A stretch of DNA of 64,000 bases from Porphyra umbilicalis. Taxonomy: Eukaryota > Rhodophyta > Bangiophyceae > Bangiales > Bangiaceae. Positions 46,641 through 56,521 of this stretch are shown one piece after another. The position numbers and the translations under genes are program-made. Position 1 is the first letter of the stretch. Each line of letters opens with the position of its first letter. The DNA lies in NCBI GenBank assembly GCA_002049455.2, contig KV918928.1, positions 100,589 to 164,588 of the forward strand, read 5' to 3'. Under the pieces are notes generated by a model, which had not been told where the DNA came from, ran no database searches, and worked only from the letters and a program-made list of their open reading frames with translations.

Positions 46641-47124
46641 TGTGAAGAGAATTTTGGGAATGATGTTGATGGTTGTGCGCAGGACTCGGAGTTTTCACAT
46701 GGAAGGCCACGTGGGACACGTAAAGCCATACTTTGTGGATGTGGAAGACTGTTGGAAGTGCTCTTAGGACCGCCTGATATACCTCAGGTGACTCTGTTGC
46801 CAGTTGCAGGGAAGTTCTTTCTCTCAGTGCTCCCCCAGGCACTACCACTCCCCGCGTGTGCAGGGCCTGCGGCGCACCTCCCAAAGCGGAGCATGCACCT
46901 CCCTAGTTCTAAGACGACCACAGCCGCACAACCCAGTCACCACGCCACTCACGATCTCCCTGAGCTTATCACAAGAGATGGGGGGCTGGCCGAGAGTTAC
47001 ACAAATCAAGTACAAGCGAGTACAAGTAATGCAACAGTGGAATGCAAATAAGAACACGAGCTCGAGTCACCATGAGCCCCCTTGTCAGTACAGCTCCAAT
47101 GCAATTCTCGAGCAAAAGTTAACA
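46641..47124 (-). repeat. Solo LTR of the element D copia family
   Basis: The reverse complement of this segment aligns with the D LTR at 54842-55262. Shared blocks include GGTGACTCAAGCTCGTGT-like sequence, CATGCTCCGCTTTGGGAGGT, GCCTGGGGGAGCACTGAGAG-like sequence and GGTATATCAGGCGGTCCTA. It is longer than the D LTR and diverged. No internal copia sequence flanks it, so it is probably a solo LTR left by recombination. The outer end at 47124 is well placed; the inner end at 46641 is approximate. Confidence 0.65.
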
Positions 47125-49138
47125 CACCCCCACATACATTGGAGTTAGCGTACTTCTACCGAAACGGGCAGTACCGGTACCGTCCCAAGCACTTCGCATG
47201 AAGCATATTTTGGACGGTAACGATACGGTCCAACAAACAAATCGCCGACAGTAGAGACCTTCGGGAATTGCGACGTGGGTGTCGGATGTGGGTAATTTGT
47301 GTGACGCTCGACTGGTTTTTTAGGGAAGCCACGTCCACCCTTCGGACCCTCGGCATGTATCAATTGTGGGTCGGCAGTCTGCCACACTCCTTGCGGATTC
47401 GCGTACAGTGTGACGAGGTAGGGACTCCCGACGGCGCCGGTGACGGTGTCGTGTGCCCACGCCTGCGCTTTCGTGTGGACTGCCGTCGGCGCCGGTGACG
47501 GCGCAATGTGCGTACGCCTGCGATCGCGGGTGCACTACAGCAGACGCTTGTGACGGTGCCCTGTGCGTACGCATGCGATGGCGGATGGAATGCAAAAGGC
47601 CATGATCGAAGCAGCGTGGTGTAAAAGGAACAGAAAGATTCGTCGGTTGGTGGGTGGGTGAATGATGGGGAAACGGGTACCAATGGCACCGAGGAGACGC
47701 GTCGGGGAAACCCGACGGTCAGTCACCAGCACACGTTGCCGGCATGGTGAAAATGGTGGGAGGGGGTGACAATCAGGGGCTTTGAAATCAGGCCTTTCTG
47801 TCGAATTAGGATAAATTCCATATCGCCTGAGTTGCTCTCTGGATATGATATTTGACGAGGTCATCTATCCGAAATCAGATTTTACTGGGCCGGACGGTGT
47901 AAGGATAAATATTATAATCGGATACTCAACTGAAGGTCTATTCCATGCATTAAGGCGCATGAGGAAAGGGGTTTCTCTGCTGTTCGAAACTTTTTTCAAC
48001 AATGAGAAGTAGACAGAACTGGTCTCCATGGAATGGGTACTCAAGGAAAAAAGACTAGGCGCTCAAAGGATCTTGTAGCGCTGAAATACACCTTCATGTT
48101 TTTCTGTCCCTCCAGAATCGCGCCGTTTTCTTCAATTCTGCCATTCCAGAACTGGCTCTGACCAATTTCTGATGCAAGACACGTATCGCTCCGATCTGGC
48201 ATCCCATGGAAATGCACTTTCTCTCGGCCGGCTACGAGCATCACCTGCCACCCACCACCACCGCCCATGTTGACCAACGGCCACACATGTCGTCCAGACT
48301 TCCCCGCAGCACCGATGATACGCATTTTATGGCCTAGCCACGCCGAGTTACCGCCTGCAGCGTCAGCAGCGAGCCATTTATATCACAAGAAGGCGTTCAA
48401 GACAACGGTGAGATGCAAGGAAAATCGTCTGTCTCTCAAACGTATTGTCGTAGCCGCCTGCGAGTGCTTCATAAAACAGCTGATGAAGTAGGCTCTAGGA
48501 TGCGTCCATGCGGAGCGTCAACGCTTGTTCCATTGCCGAGTTCTGTGCGCGCCAATGTGAGTCGCGCTCATGCGCCTGAATGCGTGGAATGGACCTTTAG
48601 AGCGATTTCGGATATAGTCTGGATAGACAGATTGAATATATTCTCTTAGATGATGCATCTGGACCAAAAAGAAAAATTATACATAGAAGGTATCTGACGA
48701 GGTACAGCCTTACGTCTGCTGGTAACAGGCGCTTCTATCCACAATCTTTTTTAGCGATGAACCGCCGTCAAGTACCATGTGGTAGTTGGAATTGATTTCG
48801 ATGATGCTGCGGTCCTGGTCAGCAGGTATCGTCGGAAGTGTCGTGTGCTCACCAGGAAGCGCCCGTTTGGGTTCTCACGCTCTGGGACCTGCTCCGAAAA
48901 AGGCAGTCAACCGCTTTTTGCATCGAACTTGAGGATGAACGTAAGCTACGAAACAAAACTCCATCACTTTGTTCAATGCATACATAGACTGGTGGACTGC
49001 GACGTCAATGGCAATCCGTTCCATTCGCAAGAACAAACCGCTTTTTTCGTCGTTCTCGTCTTTGTCGCGCACAGCGCGTCCGCTCAGCCCCAAGGGGGAC
49101 CTGTTTGATTGACAACTACGCACGGATAGGAATGTTAT
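47125..49138. other. Intergenic, minor repeats only
   Basis: Three imperfect copies of GTGACGGTGCCCTGTGCGTACGC-like sequence lie within about 47430-47585. An open minus-strand frame at 48041-48325 has no known domain. No RNA gene was recognised. Confidence 0.4.
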
Positions 49139-49585
49139 TGCTGACCTGCAAAAAATGGCGGTTGCAAAGTGGCTGCAATCATTCAACAGCCTACGCGGAC
49201 CAATGAAAAGGCTACGAATCATGTGAGCTTTTTACGAAGTCTCCTCATGCAGCTCTGCGCACTGTAAACGCACATCAGGATCTCAATAAATCTGATGAAA
49301 CTTGTTGATCTCATGAGAAATCACGTGTCTGGCGCAGAACCTTCTTCATGTCCTCTTCAGGCCCGAGCAAGCGGCTTAAAACTCTCAAGAAATCACATTG
49401 TGCGCTGCAATGGCTCTGCGTGACTCCTGCAAGGCACTTTGGTTGACTTATATTATTACTTGCGGCAACTCTCAGCCAAAAGTACGATCGTGGCTTGACG
49501 AACAGCCAATCTGACTTCCTTTCCATGCTGTGTCGTCGGCTCCGACTCCCTCGTCCCTCCAACCGCCATGTTTTGGAGGTTAGCA
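49139..49585 (+). mobile_element. MITE-like element, copy 2 (447 bp)
   Basis: Terminus TGCTGACCTGCAAAAAATGG and the inverted terminus TGCTAACCTCCAAAACATGG bound a 447-bp segment. It aligns along its whole length with 41539-41987, with many substitutions. The short flanks contain similar ATGTT sequences on both sides but not an exact duplication. Confidence 0.7.
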
Positions 49586-50265
49586 ATGTTTTGCCGTTGT
49601 GTTGTCCATTGGATGATGAAGAGCCTTTCATTGCCTACACAGTCAATACACAATAAAAATGGAAAATCAGGTATAGAAGAACAAGGTAAACTCAATCAGA
49701 AAGACAAAGAGAAATACAACGTCCGAATCTTCAAGGACCTTGACCGCCGCACCCAGTCTTGCTCGGCGACCGACGCACCGGTTTCTTCGCTGCCTCTCCG
49801 AGCGCTGGCTTAGCGGCTGGATTTCGGCGCAACGACTTGGCAGTCAGCTCGTCCGGATTGGGGGCAGTTCAACCAGGGCTGGCTCATGGTCACTCAGAAC
49901 CGCGACGCTGGGACGGCTGGTCGCTACCCTCATCAGTTGTCAGGCTTGCAGAGGCGCTCCTGTTCTGCGGACGCGCTGCCCGTCACCGCTGGTGGCGACG
50001 GGCTCAATTTCGTATTCATGGCAGCCAATGCCACCGCAAAAAGGACAAGTGCGGGCTTTGGCGAGACGCCCAACGTGAAGGTCGGCGCAAGGCTTCCACG
50101 CTCTGCGGGCGTCGGTGTCGTCGTGACACTGTGCTCTTGTGAAGCGGACGCCGCCGCCCTGGCGGTCACACGCGCTGTCGTCGAGAGTGTCCCTTTTCGC
50201 GGCGCTGAATTTGCTGCAGCACTGGTAGACCGCGGGTCTGGTGCGCGTCTTGTCGCGGCCGCCGC
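49586..50265. other. Intergenic or decayed coding DNA
   Basis: Frames overlap on both strands. A minus-strand frame covering 49940-50482 is Cys-containing (KTIICFKRFGK, VKGCSCQGYVVERC, RTCPFCGGIGCHEYE). It could be the C-terminal continuation of the Pro-rich frame at 50266-51174 after a frame change. No family is recognised. Confidence 0.3.
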
Positions 50266-51174
50266 TTATGACACAGCGTTCAACCACGTAGCCTTGACAG
50301 CTGCACCCCTTGACGATGGCGCGTGAGTCGGGGGTGCCGTACTCCGTGCTCTTGCCAAACCTCTTGAAGCAGATGATGGTCTTGGCGTGGGCGCGCTCCT
50401 GGGATTCTTTGCCAGCGACGGCTCGGGCGGCAGCGGCGAATTTAGCCGCAGCTGTGGCTTGGGAGGCAGCGGGGGCTTGCATGCCGCCGGTCGATTGGGA
50501 GCATCCGGCGGCTTGGCCGGCGTCGGATTGGGCTTGAGCGCCAAAGGCTGTTTGGTAAGTCGCGGTTCTTCAGCCGCCGCCGGGGATTTGGGGGCTGGCT
50601 GCGGATCAGAGGCCTCAGCCGTAGCGGCGGCTGCCAGCTGCCTCGCTGCCATCGACCTCACTGACCGGGTCCCACCTCCCGACAGCTTCCTTGCTGCCGC
50701 TCTTGTCCGCAGTGTTGGTGCCGCCCCAGTGGATCGCTGGCGCGGTGGTGCGTGCGCACCCGCCCGTGGCGGAGCGCTGCCCTCCTTGACAGCCTCGTGC
50801 TTCAGCTTGTCCAGCAAGAGCTCGTCCCGTGGCAGCTCTTGAGGAGGCGGAAACGCGGCGACCGGAGTGCCAGAGACCGGAGAGCCGGGAGTATGAGACA
50901 CGGAAGAAGAAGTGTCGGGCGGCGGCGTTTCGGGTAGGAGGCGTGCAGGCGCACTGGACTCGGGCGCAGCAGCCAAGGCGGCAGCGCCTGCTGTTTTCGG
51001 TGGCGGCATCTCGTCATAAGGCTGCTTCTTGGGCGAAAGCTCCTCGGGGGGCAGCTCATCGGGCGGTAGTTCGTAGAGCGGCAGCTCGACGAGCGGCAGC
51101 TCGAGGGGCGGCACATCGTCGGAAGGCGGTGAAACCGTGAGATGATTGCCAGTGGCATGAGAGCCGGCAGTCAA
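50266..51174 (-). CDS. Pro/Ala-rich hypothetical protein
   Basis: An open frame of 302 codons on the minus strand encodes a low-complexity protein. Its N-terminal third repeats a P-x-E-L-P pattern (PLELPLVELPLYELPPDELP) and the rest is Pro/Ala/Arg-rich with repeated KPPLPPKP-like blocks. The overlapping frame at 49940-50482 looks more like a folded Cys-rich domain, so a frameshift or intron may join the two. No function can be assigned. Confidence 0.3.
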   Translation of the reverse strand: MTAGSHATGNHLTVSPPSDDVPPLELPLVELPLYELPPDELPPEELSPKKQPYDEMPPPKTAGAAALAAAPESSAPARLLPETPPPDTSSSVSHTPGSPVSGTPVAAFPPPQELPRDELLLDKLKHEAVKEGSAPPRAGAHAPPRQRSTGAAPTLRTRAAARKLSGGGTRSVRSMAARQLAAAATAEASDPQPAPKSPAAAEEPRLTKQPLALKPNPTPAKPPDAPNRPAACKPPLPPKPQLRLNSPLPPEPSLAKNPRSAPTPRPSSASRGLARARSTAPPTHAPSSRGAAVKATWLNAVS

Positions 51175-51617
51175 GGAGTTGGTAGGGGTGTCGGGCGGCG
51201 GAACTCGCAGCTGTACGGGGAAAGAAGCGGCCGCAGTGCCGGAAGATCCTGCCTTTGAGGGGGTTGGCGACAGAGCTGCGGCAGGCTGCCGCGCTTAAAG
51301 AGCAATAACTGCTGGCACAACCAGCGACGCCGTGGATGGAGCCAGCGGTCGTCGATGAGACGACGTTGACGTCGTCAACAACGTCGCCGCTGTCGACGAG
51401 TTCGACTGCGCGTTTCTGCCACCAGTTGACGTCGACGACGGCGCCATACTCGCAGCAACAGCCGACCTGGCACGACGAGGTGAAATCGGCCGCAGGGCCT
51501 GCAGCCATGACAACTAGGCAGTCTGGATCTCCTTTACCGTTCGGGGCAGCGATACCCAGGGCGAGTTGGGCGACACCGGTGTAACCAGCGGCGGTGGCTG
51601 GGGACGAGTGGTCAACG
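51175..51617. other. Flank of copia element C
   Basis: No confident gene. A minus-strand frame running out of the element C LTR encodes Cys/Val-rich peptide (SCQVGCCCEYGAVVDV) that could be a fragment of an interrupted gene. Confidence 0.35.
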
Positions 51618-52035
51618 TGTTGAAATGCAGTGGGGAGAGGGGTTGGAGGACCACGGTGAAGTGGTTGAGTGGCTTGAGCTTGTGTGTGTGTGTGCGAACG
51701 TGCTTTGTTGGTTGTCCTGAGGTTCGCCCGCCTCTCCCAACCGAGAGCACCTCTCAAAGTGTCCCCACCGGCCCAAGTGCTCCCTCCTTTCGCGCCCACA
51801 CCGACGCCCACGCCCTCGCACCCAATCGAATCACTCATCAAATCAAAAGCCACTAGAAAAAAGCGCAGATCAAATCCAAAGCATGCCAAAAGTATCGCCC
51901 CAAGTTGACCCCACACGAATGTGTGCAAGTTGACCACGTCTTGAAAAAGTACCATGTGGGGTACCATATGGGTCACCGACCATCATTTATCCGCGAACCG
52001 CCAGTGGAGTCGGCGACGAGCATCACAGTCCAACA
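51618..52035 (-). repeat. 3' LTR of copia element C
   Basis: This 418-bp LTR begins TGTTGGACTG and ends with a TTTCAACA-type terminus in element orientation. It belongs to the subtype lacking the TATTTTA box (CACTTTGAG instead) and shares several diagnostic bases with the 3' LTR of element E. Confidence 0.9.
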
Positions 52036-52070
52036 TTCCTCCTTGCTTGTTGCCGCGGTGGTTCTTGTTT

Positions 52071-54840
52071 TCAGCAAAGCCCCATGGCCTGGACATGCTT
52101 GTCGTGCTTGGTCTTTCCGAGCTTCTTCGTCATCGGGTCCGCCACCATGTCGTCAGTTGCACAATGCTGCAGTGTCACCTTGTCCGTCGTGATGGCCTCG
52201 CGCACGAAGTGGTATCGAATGTCTATGTGCTTGGTGCGCTTGTGCTCGACGAAGTTCTTGGAGGAGTCAATGCACCCCCTGTTGTCGACCTTGGTGTTGA
52301 TCGGCCTGCCCGAGATCGCTGTTCGCAGCCCTTGAGATGCCACGCTTTGCACGAGCTTGTCGAGCCAAACAGCTTCCTTGCTGGCCTCACATAGAGCAAT
52401 GTACTCGGCTTCCATCGTCGACAGCGCCACCGTCTTCTGCAACTTAGAACCCCAGCTGACGGCTGCTCCGCCAAAGATAAAGGTGAGGCCCGTCGTAGAA
52501 CGTCGCGTCTCGTGGTCACCCGCCTAGTCTGCATCACTATAGCCATGTAGAACACAGGAAGAGTTCTTGTCAAAAACGAGCCCCTTGTCCATCTAACCCT
52601 TGACATACCGAAGATCGCGCTTGATCGCCGCCCAATGCTACTTGCCGTAACACGAGACAAGCCGACTCAGCTTCCCGATTGCAAAGGCGAGGTCAGGACG
52701 CGTCCCGACCATCAGGTACATTTGAATGCCGACGGCTTGGCGGTAGGGCAGCGCGTCGTCGCTCTCGTTGGCCTTGACCAGCTGCAGGCCCACCTCGAGC
52801 GGCGTTCCGATCGGGTTGCACTCCGCCATCCCGAACTTCTCCAGCACTTGCGCCGCGTACTTGCCCTGCGACAGCTTGAGGGTGCCCAACGCCTTTTCAC
52901 GCCTAATCTTTAGCCCGAGGATGACCTTCGCCTCGCCCAGGTCCTTCATCTCAAAACGCTCATGCAGAGCGTCCTTAATGCTGTAGATCGCCGCCAGGCT
53001 TGATGCCACCAACAGTAGATCGTCGACGTACACGAGGACGATCATGATTTCGCCTTCATCCATAAGGAGGCAGAGGCATGCATCCGGGTCAATTCTGTCA
53101 AACCCCTGCGATTGGAGGAAGTCGTCGAGCTTGGCGTACCACATCTTGGGGGCTTGCTTCAGCCCATACAGCGCTTGGAGGAGACGACGCACCTTGTCAG
53201 GATACGTCGGATCAACATAGCCGTCTGGCTGCTCCATGTAGACCTCCTCGTCAAGGTCGCCGTTGAGGAATGCCGTTTTGACGTCCATCTGATGTAGCTC
53301 CCACCCGTTCGCCGCCGTCATCGCCATGATACATCGAATGGTGGTGAACTTGGCCACCGGTGCGAACGCCTCGTTAGAGTCGAGCCCCTTGATCTGCCGA
53401 TTCGCCAAGAAGCACAGGCGCGCCTTGTGCCGCGTCGTGTTGTTCCCGTTCTTGTCAACCTCGTTCTTGACCTTGTCAACCCTTTTGCCCTTCAGCACGC
53501 GTCGACTGGCCGGGCAATCCGTCAAGCGCCAAATCATGTTCTTGCGGATGGCCTTCATCTCCTCGTCCATGGCAATTTTCCACTTAGCCGATTCTTGCCC
53601 TTGAACGGCTTGCACATACGTCGTGGGCGCCTCGTCAGCAACCAGGCTCACCGGGCGCCAGTACTCGACAGGTGGGCGCCGCGCTCTGCCGCTCCGACGC
53701 AGCGTGTCTTGAGAGCCGCCACTACCTTGATTGTCGTCCGCGGACTTGTCAGATCCATCGTCTTGCTTGTCATCCTTGTCGTCATTGTCAGCATCTACGT
53801 CTTTGCCGTCGCTTGTAGAACGCAAACCCGTCTCGACTTCGGCGTTTTCGTCTCCGGGGAGCTCCTCTGCAACTTCTGCGACCTCGCTTACGTTCGTCTG
53901 GGCGAACACAACGCTTCGTGCCTCGACAACCTTGCCGTCGTCGAGGATGACCTTGTACGCCTTGCTGCCGTCGGGATAGCCTAAGAAGACGCCCTTCGCC
54001 GCCTTGTCGCCAAACTTGCCGTCGATGTGACTCTTGTGCAGCACCACCCAGCATGTCGACCCAAACACCCTCATGTGCCTTACGTTGGGCTTATTCCCGA
54101 TCCACAGATCAAAAGTCGTCTTGCCGACGGAAAGCGCCCGGCTGGTGACGCGGTTCTTGATGTACACCGCCGTCTTGATGGCATCCGCCCAAAGATCCTG
54201 ATCGACGTCCTTGTGTCGCATCATGGTGCGAGCCATCTCCACGAGGACTCGGTTAAGCCGCTCAGCAACCCCGTTCTGCTGCGGCGTGTCGGGCACCGTG
54301 GTCTGGTGCGTCGTGCCGTTCTCATCGTGAAGAGCCTCGAATGCGTTCGACACGTACTCGCCGCCATTGTCGGATCGCAGGATCTTGATCTTGGTTCCCG
54401 TGTGCAGCTGGGCCTTCGTCAGCCACTTCTTGTACTCAGATAAGAAATCGCTCTTCTTCTGCAGGAAGACCACGTCGGTCCAGCGGGAAAAGTCGTCGGT
54501 GGACGTGCCGAAGTACAGCGCGCCGCCAAGCGACGGCTCCGACATTGGCCCGCCCAGGTCCGAGTGCACGGGCTGCAGGCGCTTGGTCACTCGACCTCCT
54601 CCTGCACTAGGCATAGGCGTCATAGCCGCCTTCCCATACACGCACGGCTCGCAGATGTCCTTGACCGCCATGGAAGAGCACTTGAGTCCATTGGTGTCCT
54701 TGTTCTTGATCATCCGTTTAACGCCAGCCACGTTGACGTGCCCAAGGCGCTCATGCCAGAGCTGAAGAGAGGCCACCGCAGCAATATCCGACAGTGGGGC
54801 CATGTCCAGGTGGTAGAGCCCGCTCTTCCGCGTGCCACAC
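52071..54840 (-). pseudogene. Copia pol fragment of element C with three TAG stops
   Basis: The fragment starts in the pre-integrase domain (GTRKSGLYHLDMAPL) and covers integrase, reverse transcriptase and RNase H to the stop at 52071. The reverse transcriptase motifs QMDVKTAFLNGD and YVDD are intact. Three TAG codons lie in the last quarter: 52638-52640 (from GAG), 52593-52595 (from TCG) and 52524-52526 (from TGG of SDADWAG). The frame is otherwise collinear with elements A and E. It cannot encode a functional polyprotein. Confidence 0.92.
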
Positions 54841-54841
54841 G

Positions 54842-55262
54842 TGATGAGCTCCGCTCGGGAACTCCATTGGCGCTATACTTACACGCGGGCTTTTGGTGAC
54901 TCAAGCTCGTGTACTTGTTGGCATTCCATTGTGTATGCCTTGTATTTGTTTGTACTTGATTTGTGTATCTCTTGGTGAGCTTCCCCCTTCTCGTGGTGAG
55001 ATCGGGTAAGATTGTGCGTGGCGTGGTGACTGGATGGTGCGGCGGTGGGCGGCTTACCACCGGGGAGGCGCATGCTCCGCTTTGGGAGGTGCGCCGCAGG
55101 CCTTGCACACGCGGAGAGTGGAACTACCTGGGGGAGCACTGAGAGAGGATCGTCTCTGGGACTGGCAGAGGGGTCGCCTGGGGTATATCAGGCGGTCCTA
55201 GTGGGCACAAGGCCGTCATCCAAGTAAACCAACGCATCCACCTATTTATCTCCCGCCCCACA
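54842..55262 (+). repeat. 5' LTR of copia element D
   Basis: A 421-bp LTR from TGATGAGCTC to CGCCCCACA, followed directly by the primer-binding site. A diverged reverse-complement copy stands alone at 46641-47124. Confidence 0.8.
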
Positions 55263-55276
55263 GGTTATGGGCCCAG
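55263..55276 (+). other. Primer-binding site of element D
   Basis: GGTTATGGGCCCAG directly after the LTR, identical to the sites of elements A and E although the D LTR is unrelated to theirs. It is complementary to the anticodon arm of initiator tRNA-Met. Confidence 0.85.
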
Positions 55277-55942
55277 CTGTCGCTGGTGGTCATCGTCGTC
55301 TTCCCTGCGGTCGCTCGTCGGACGACGTTGCTCTGGTTGCGGTGTGTTCCGGCGTCGCGCGGGCCGATACCGCCGTCGACGTCGTCAGTGCGGTGCTTGG
55401 TCGCGCCGCTGTCGTCAACATGTCGGACTACGGCCGCCTTAGCGGCCCATGGTTTGCGCTGCTGGACGACGATTACAAGGTCTGGGCGGCGCACCAGCGT
55501 GCGCAGCTCAATAATGAGAAGCTGTGGACGGTCGTCGTGACGGACCGCCCTGCTTCTGGTTCGGACGACAAGAAGTCCGACCCGGTGGTGGAAGCGTGGG
55601 ACGCCATGAACGAGGCGGTGCTGGCGACCATCCAGATGTCGGTCAAGCCCGTGCATCTCAACACGGTCACGTCGGTTGACACGGCCAAAGAGGCGTGGGA
55701 CGCGCTCAAGGTCATGTTCGAGGCACGTGACAACGCGCAGCTGCTGCGGCTCATGGACGAGCTGAGCAGCCTGAAGAAGGGCGACGACGAAAACATCATC
55801 AAGTTTGCGTCGCGCGCCAAGATGATCCGGGACGAGCTCGCCATGCTCGGAAACCCGGTGGACGACAACGCGCTCGCACTGCGTGTCTTGTCGGGGCTGC
55901 CGTCAGAGTACGGGATGCTCAGGACGGTCTTGGAGAACAAGG

Positions 55943-56360
55943 TGTTTGACTGTGATGCTCGTCGCCGACTCCACTGGCGGTTCGCGGTTGGACGATGGTC
56001 GGTGACCCTTATGGTACCCCACATGGTACATTTGCAAGACGTGGTCAAGTTGCACACATTTGTGTTGGGTCATCTTGGGGCGTTACTTTTGGCATGTTTT
56101 GGATTTGATCTTCGCTTTGCTCTAGTGGCTTTTGATTTGATGAGTGATTTGATTGGGTGCGAGGGCGTGGGCGTCGGTGTGGGCGCGAGAGGGGGGAGCA
56201 CTTGGGCCGGTGGGGACTATTTTAGAGGTGCTCTCGGTTGGGAGAGGAGGGCGATCCTTAGGACAACCAACAAAGCACGTTCGCACACACACACACAAGC
56301 TCAAGCCACTCAACCACTTCACCGTGGTCCTCCAGCCCCTATCCCCACTGCGTTTCAACA
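55943..56360 (+). repeat. 5' LTR of copia element E
   Basis: Begins TGTTTGACTG and ends GTTTCAACA. Around 56218-56224 it carries a TATTTTA box as in element A. Diagnostic bases of the A subtype cluster at about 56200-56341, while other positions (longer CA repeat, CACCCAATC) match the C subtype. Confidence 0.93.
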
Positions 56361-56374
56361 GGTTATGGGCCCAG
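56361..56374 (+). other. Primer-binding site of element E
   Basis: GGTTATGGGCCCAG immediately after the 5' LTR, complementary to the anticodon stem-loop of initiator tRNA-Met. It implies priming by a tRNA fragment, as known for Drosophila copia. Confidence 0.87.
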
Positions 56375-56521
56375 AGCCGGGGCTGTGACAAGAGCAAGGT
56401 GTGCCAGCTGGTGTCGCGACGGTCGCGGCAAGTGCGAAGAAGACGAGGTCAAGGTGGTTCAAGGACGTCGCAGTCAAGGCGAACGGCTCGGCAAGGTCGG
56501 GGGCTACGACAAGACGACATC

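Larger units (their letters stand above)
51618..54840 (-). mobile_element. Truncated copia element C
   Basis: Minus-strand copia copy with a 3' LTR (51618-52035), purine tract and most of pol. The sequence stops within the pre-integrase region at about 54840, where the LTR of element D begins at 54842. Gag, protease, the primer-binding site and the 5' LTR are missing. They are not found on the far side of D either, so a deletion accompanied or followed the D insertion. Coding identity to elements A and E is very high by eye. Confidence 0.9.

Noticed and set aside
46383-47051. 222-codon plus-strand frame
   Set aside because: Most of it lies within the solo LTR, antisense to the D family LTR, and encodes no domain.
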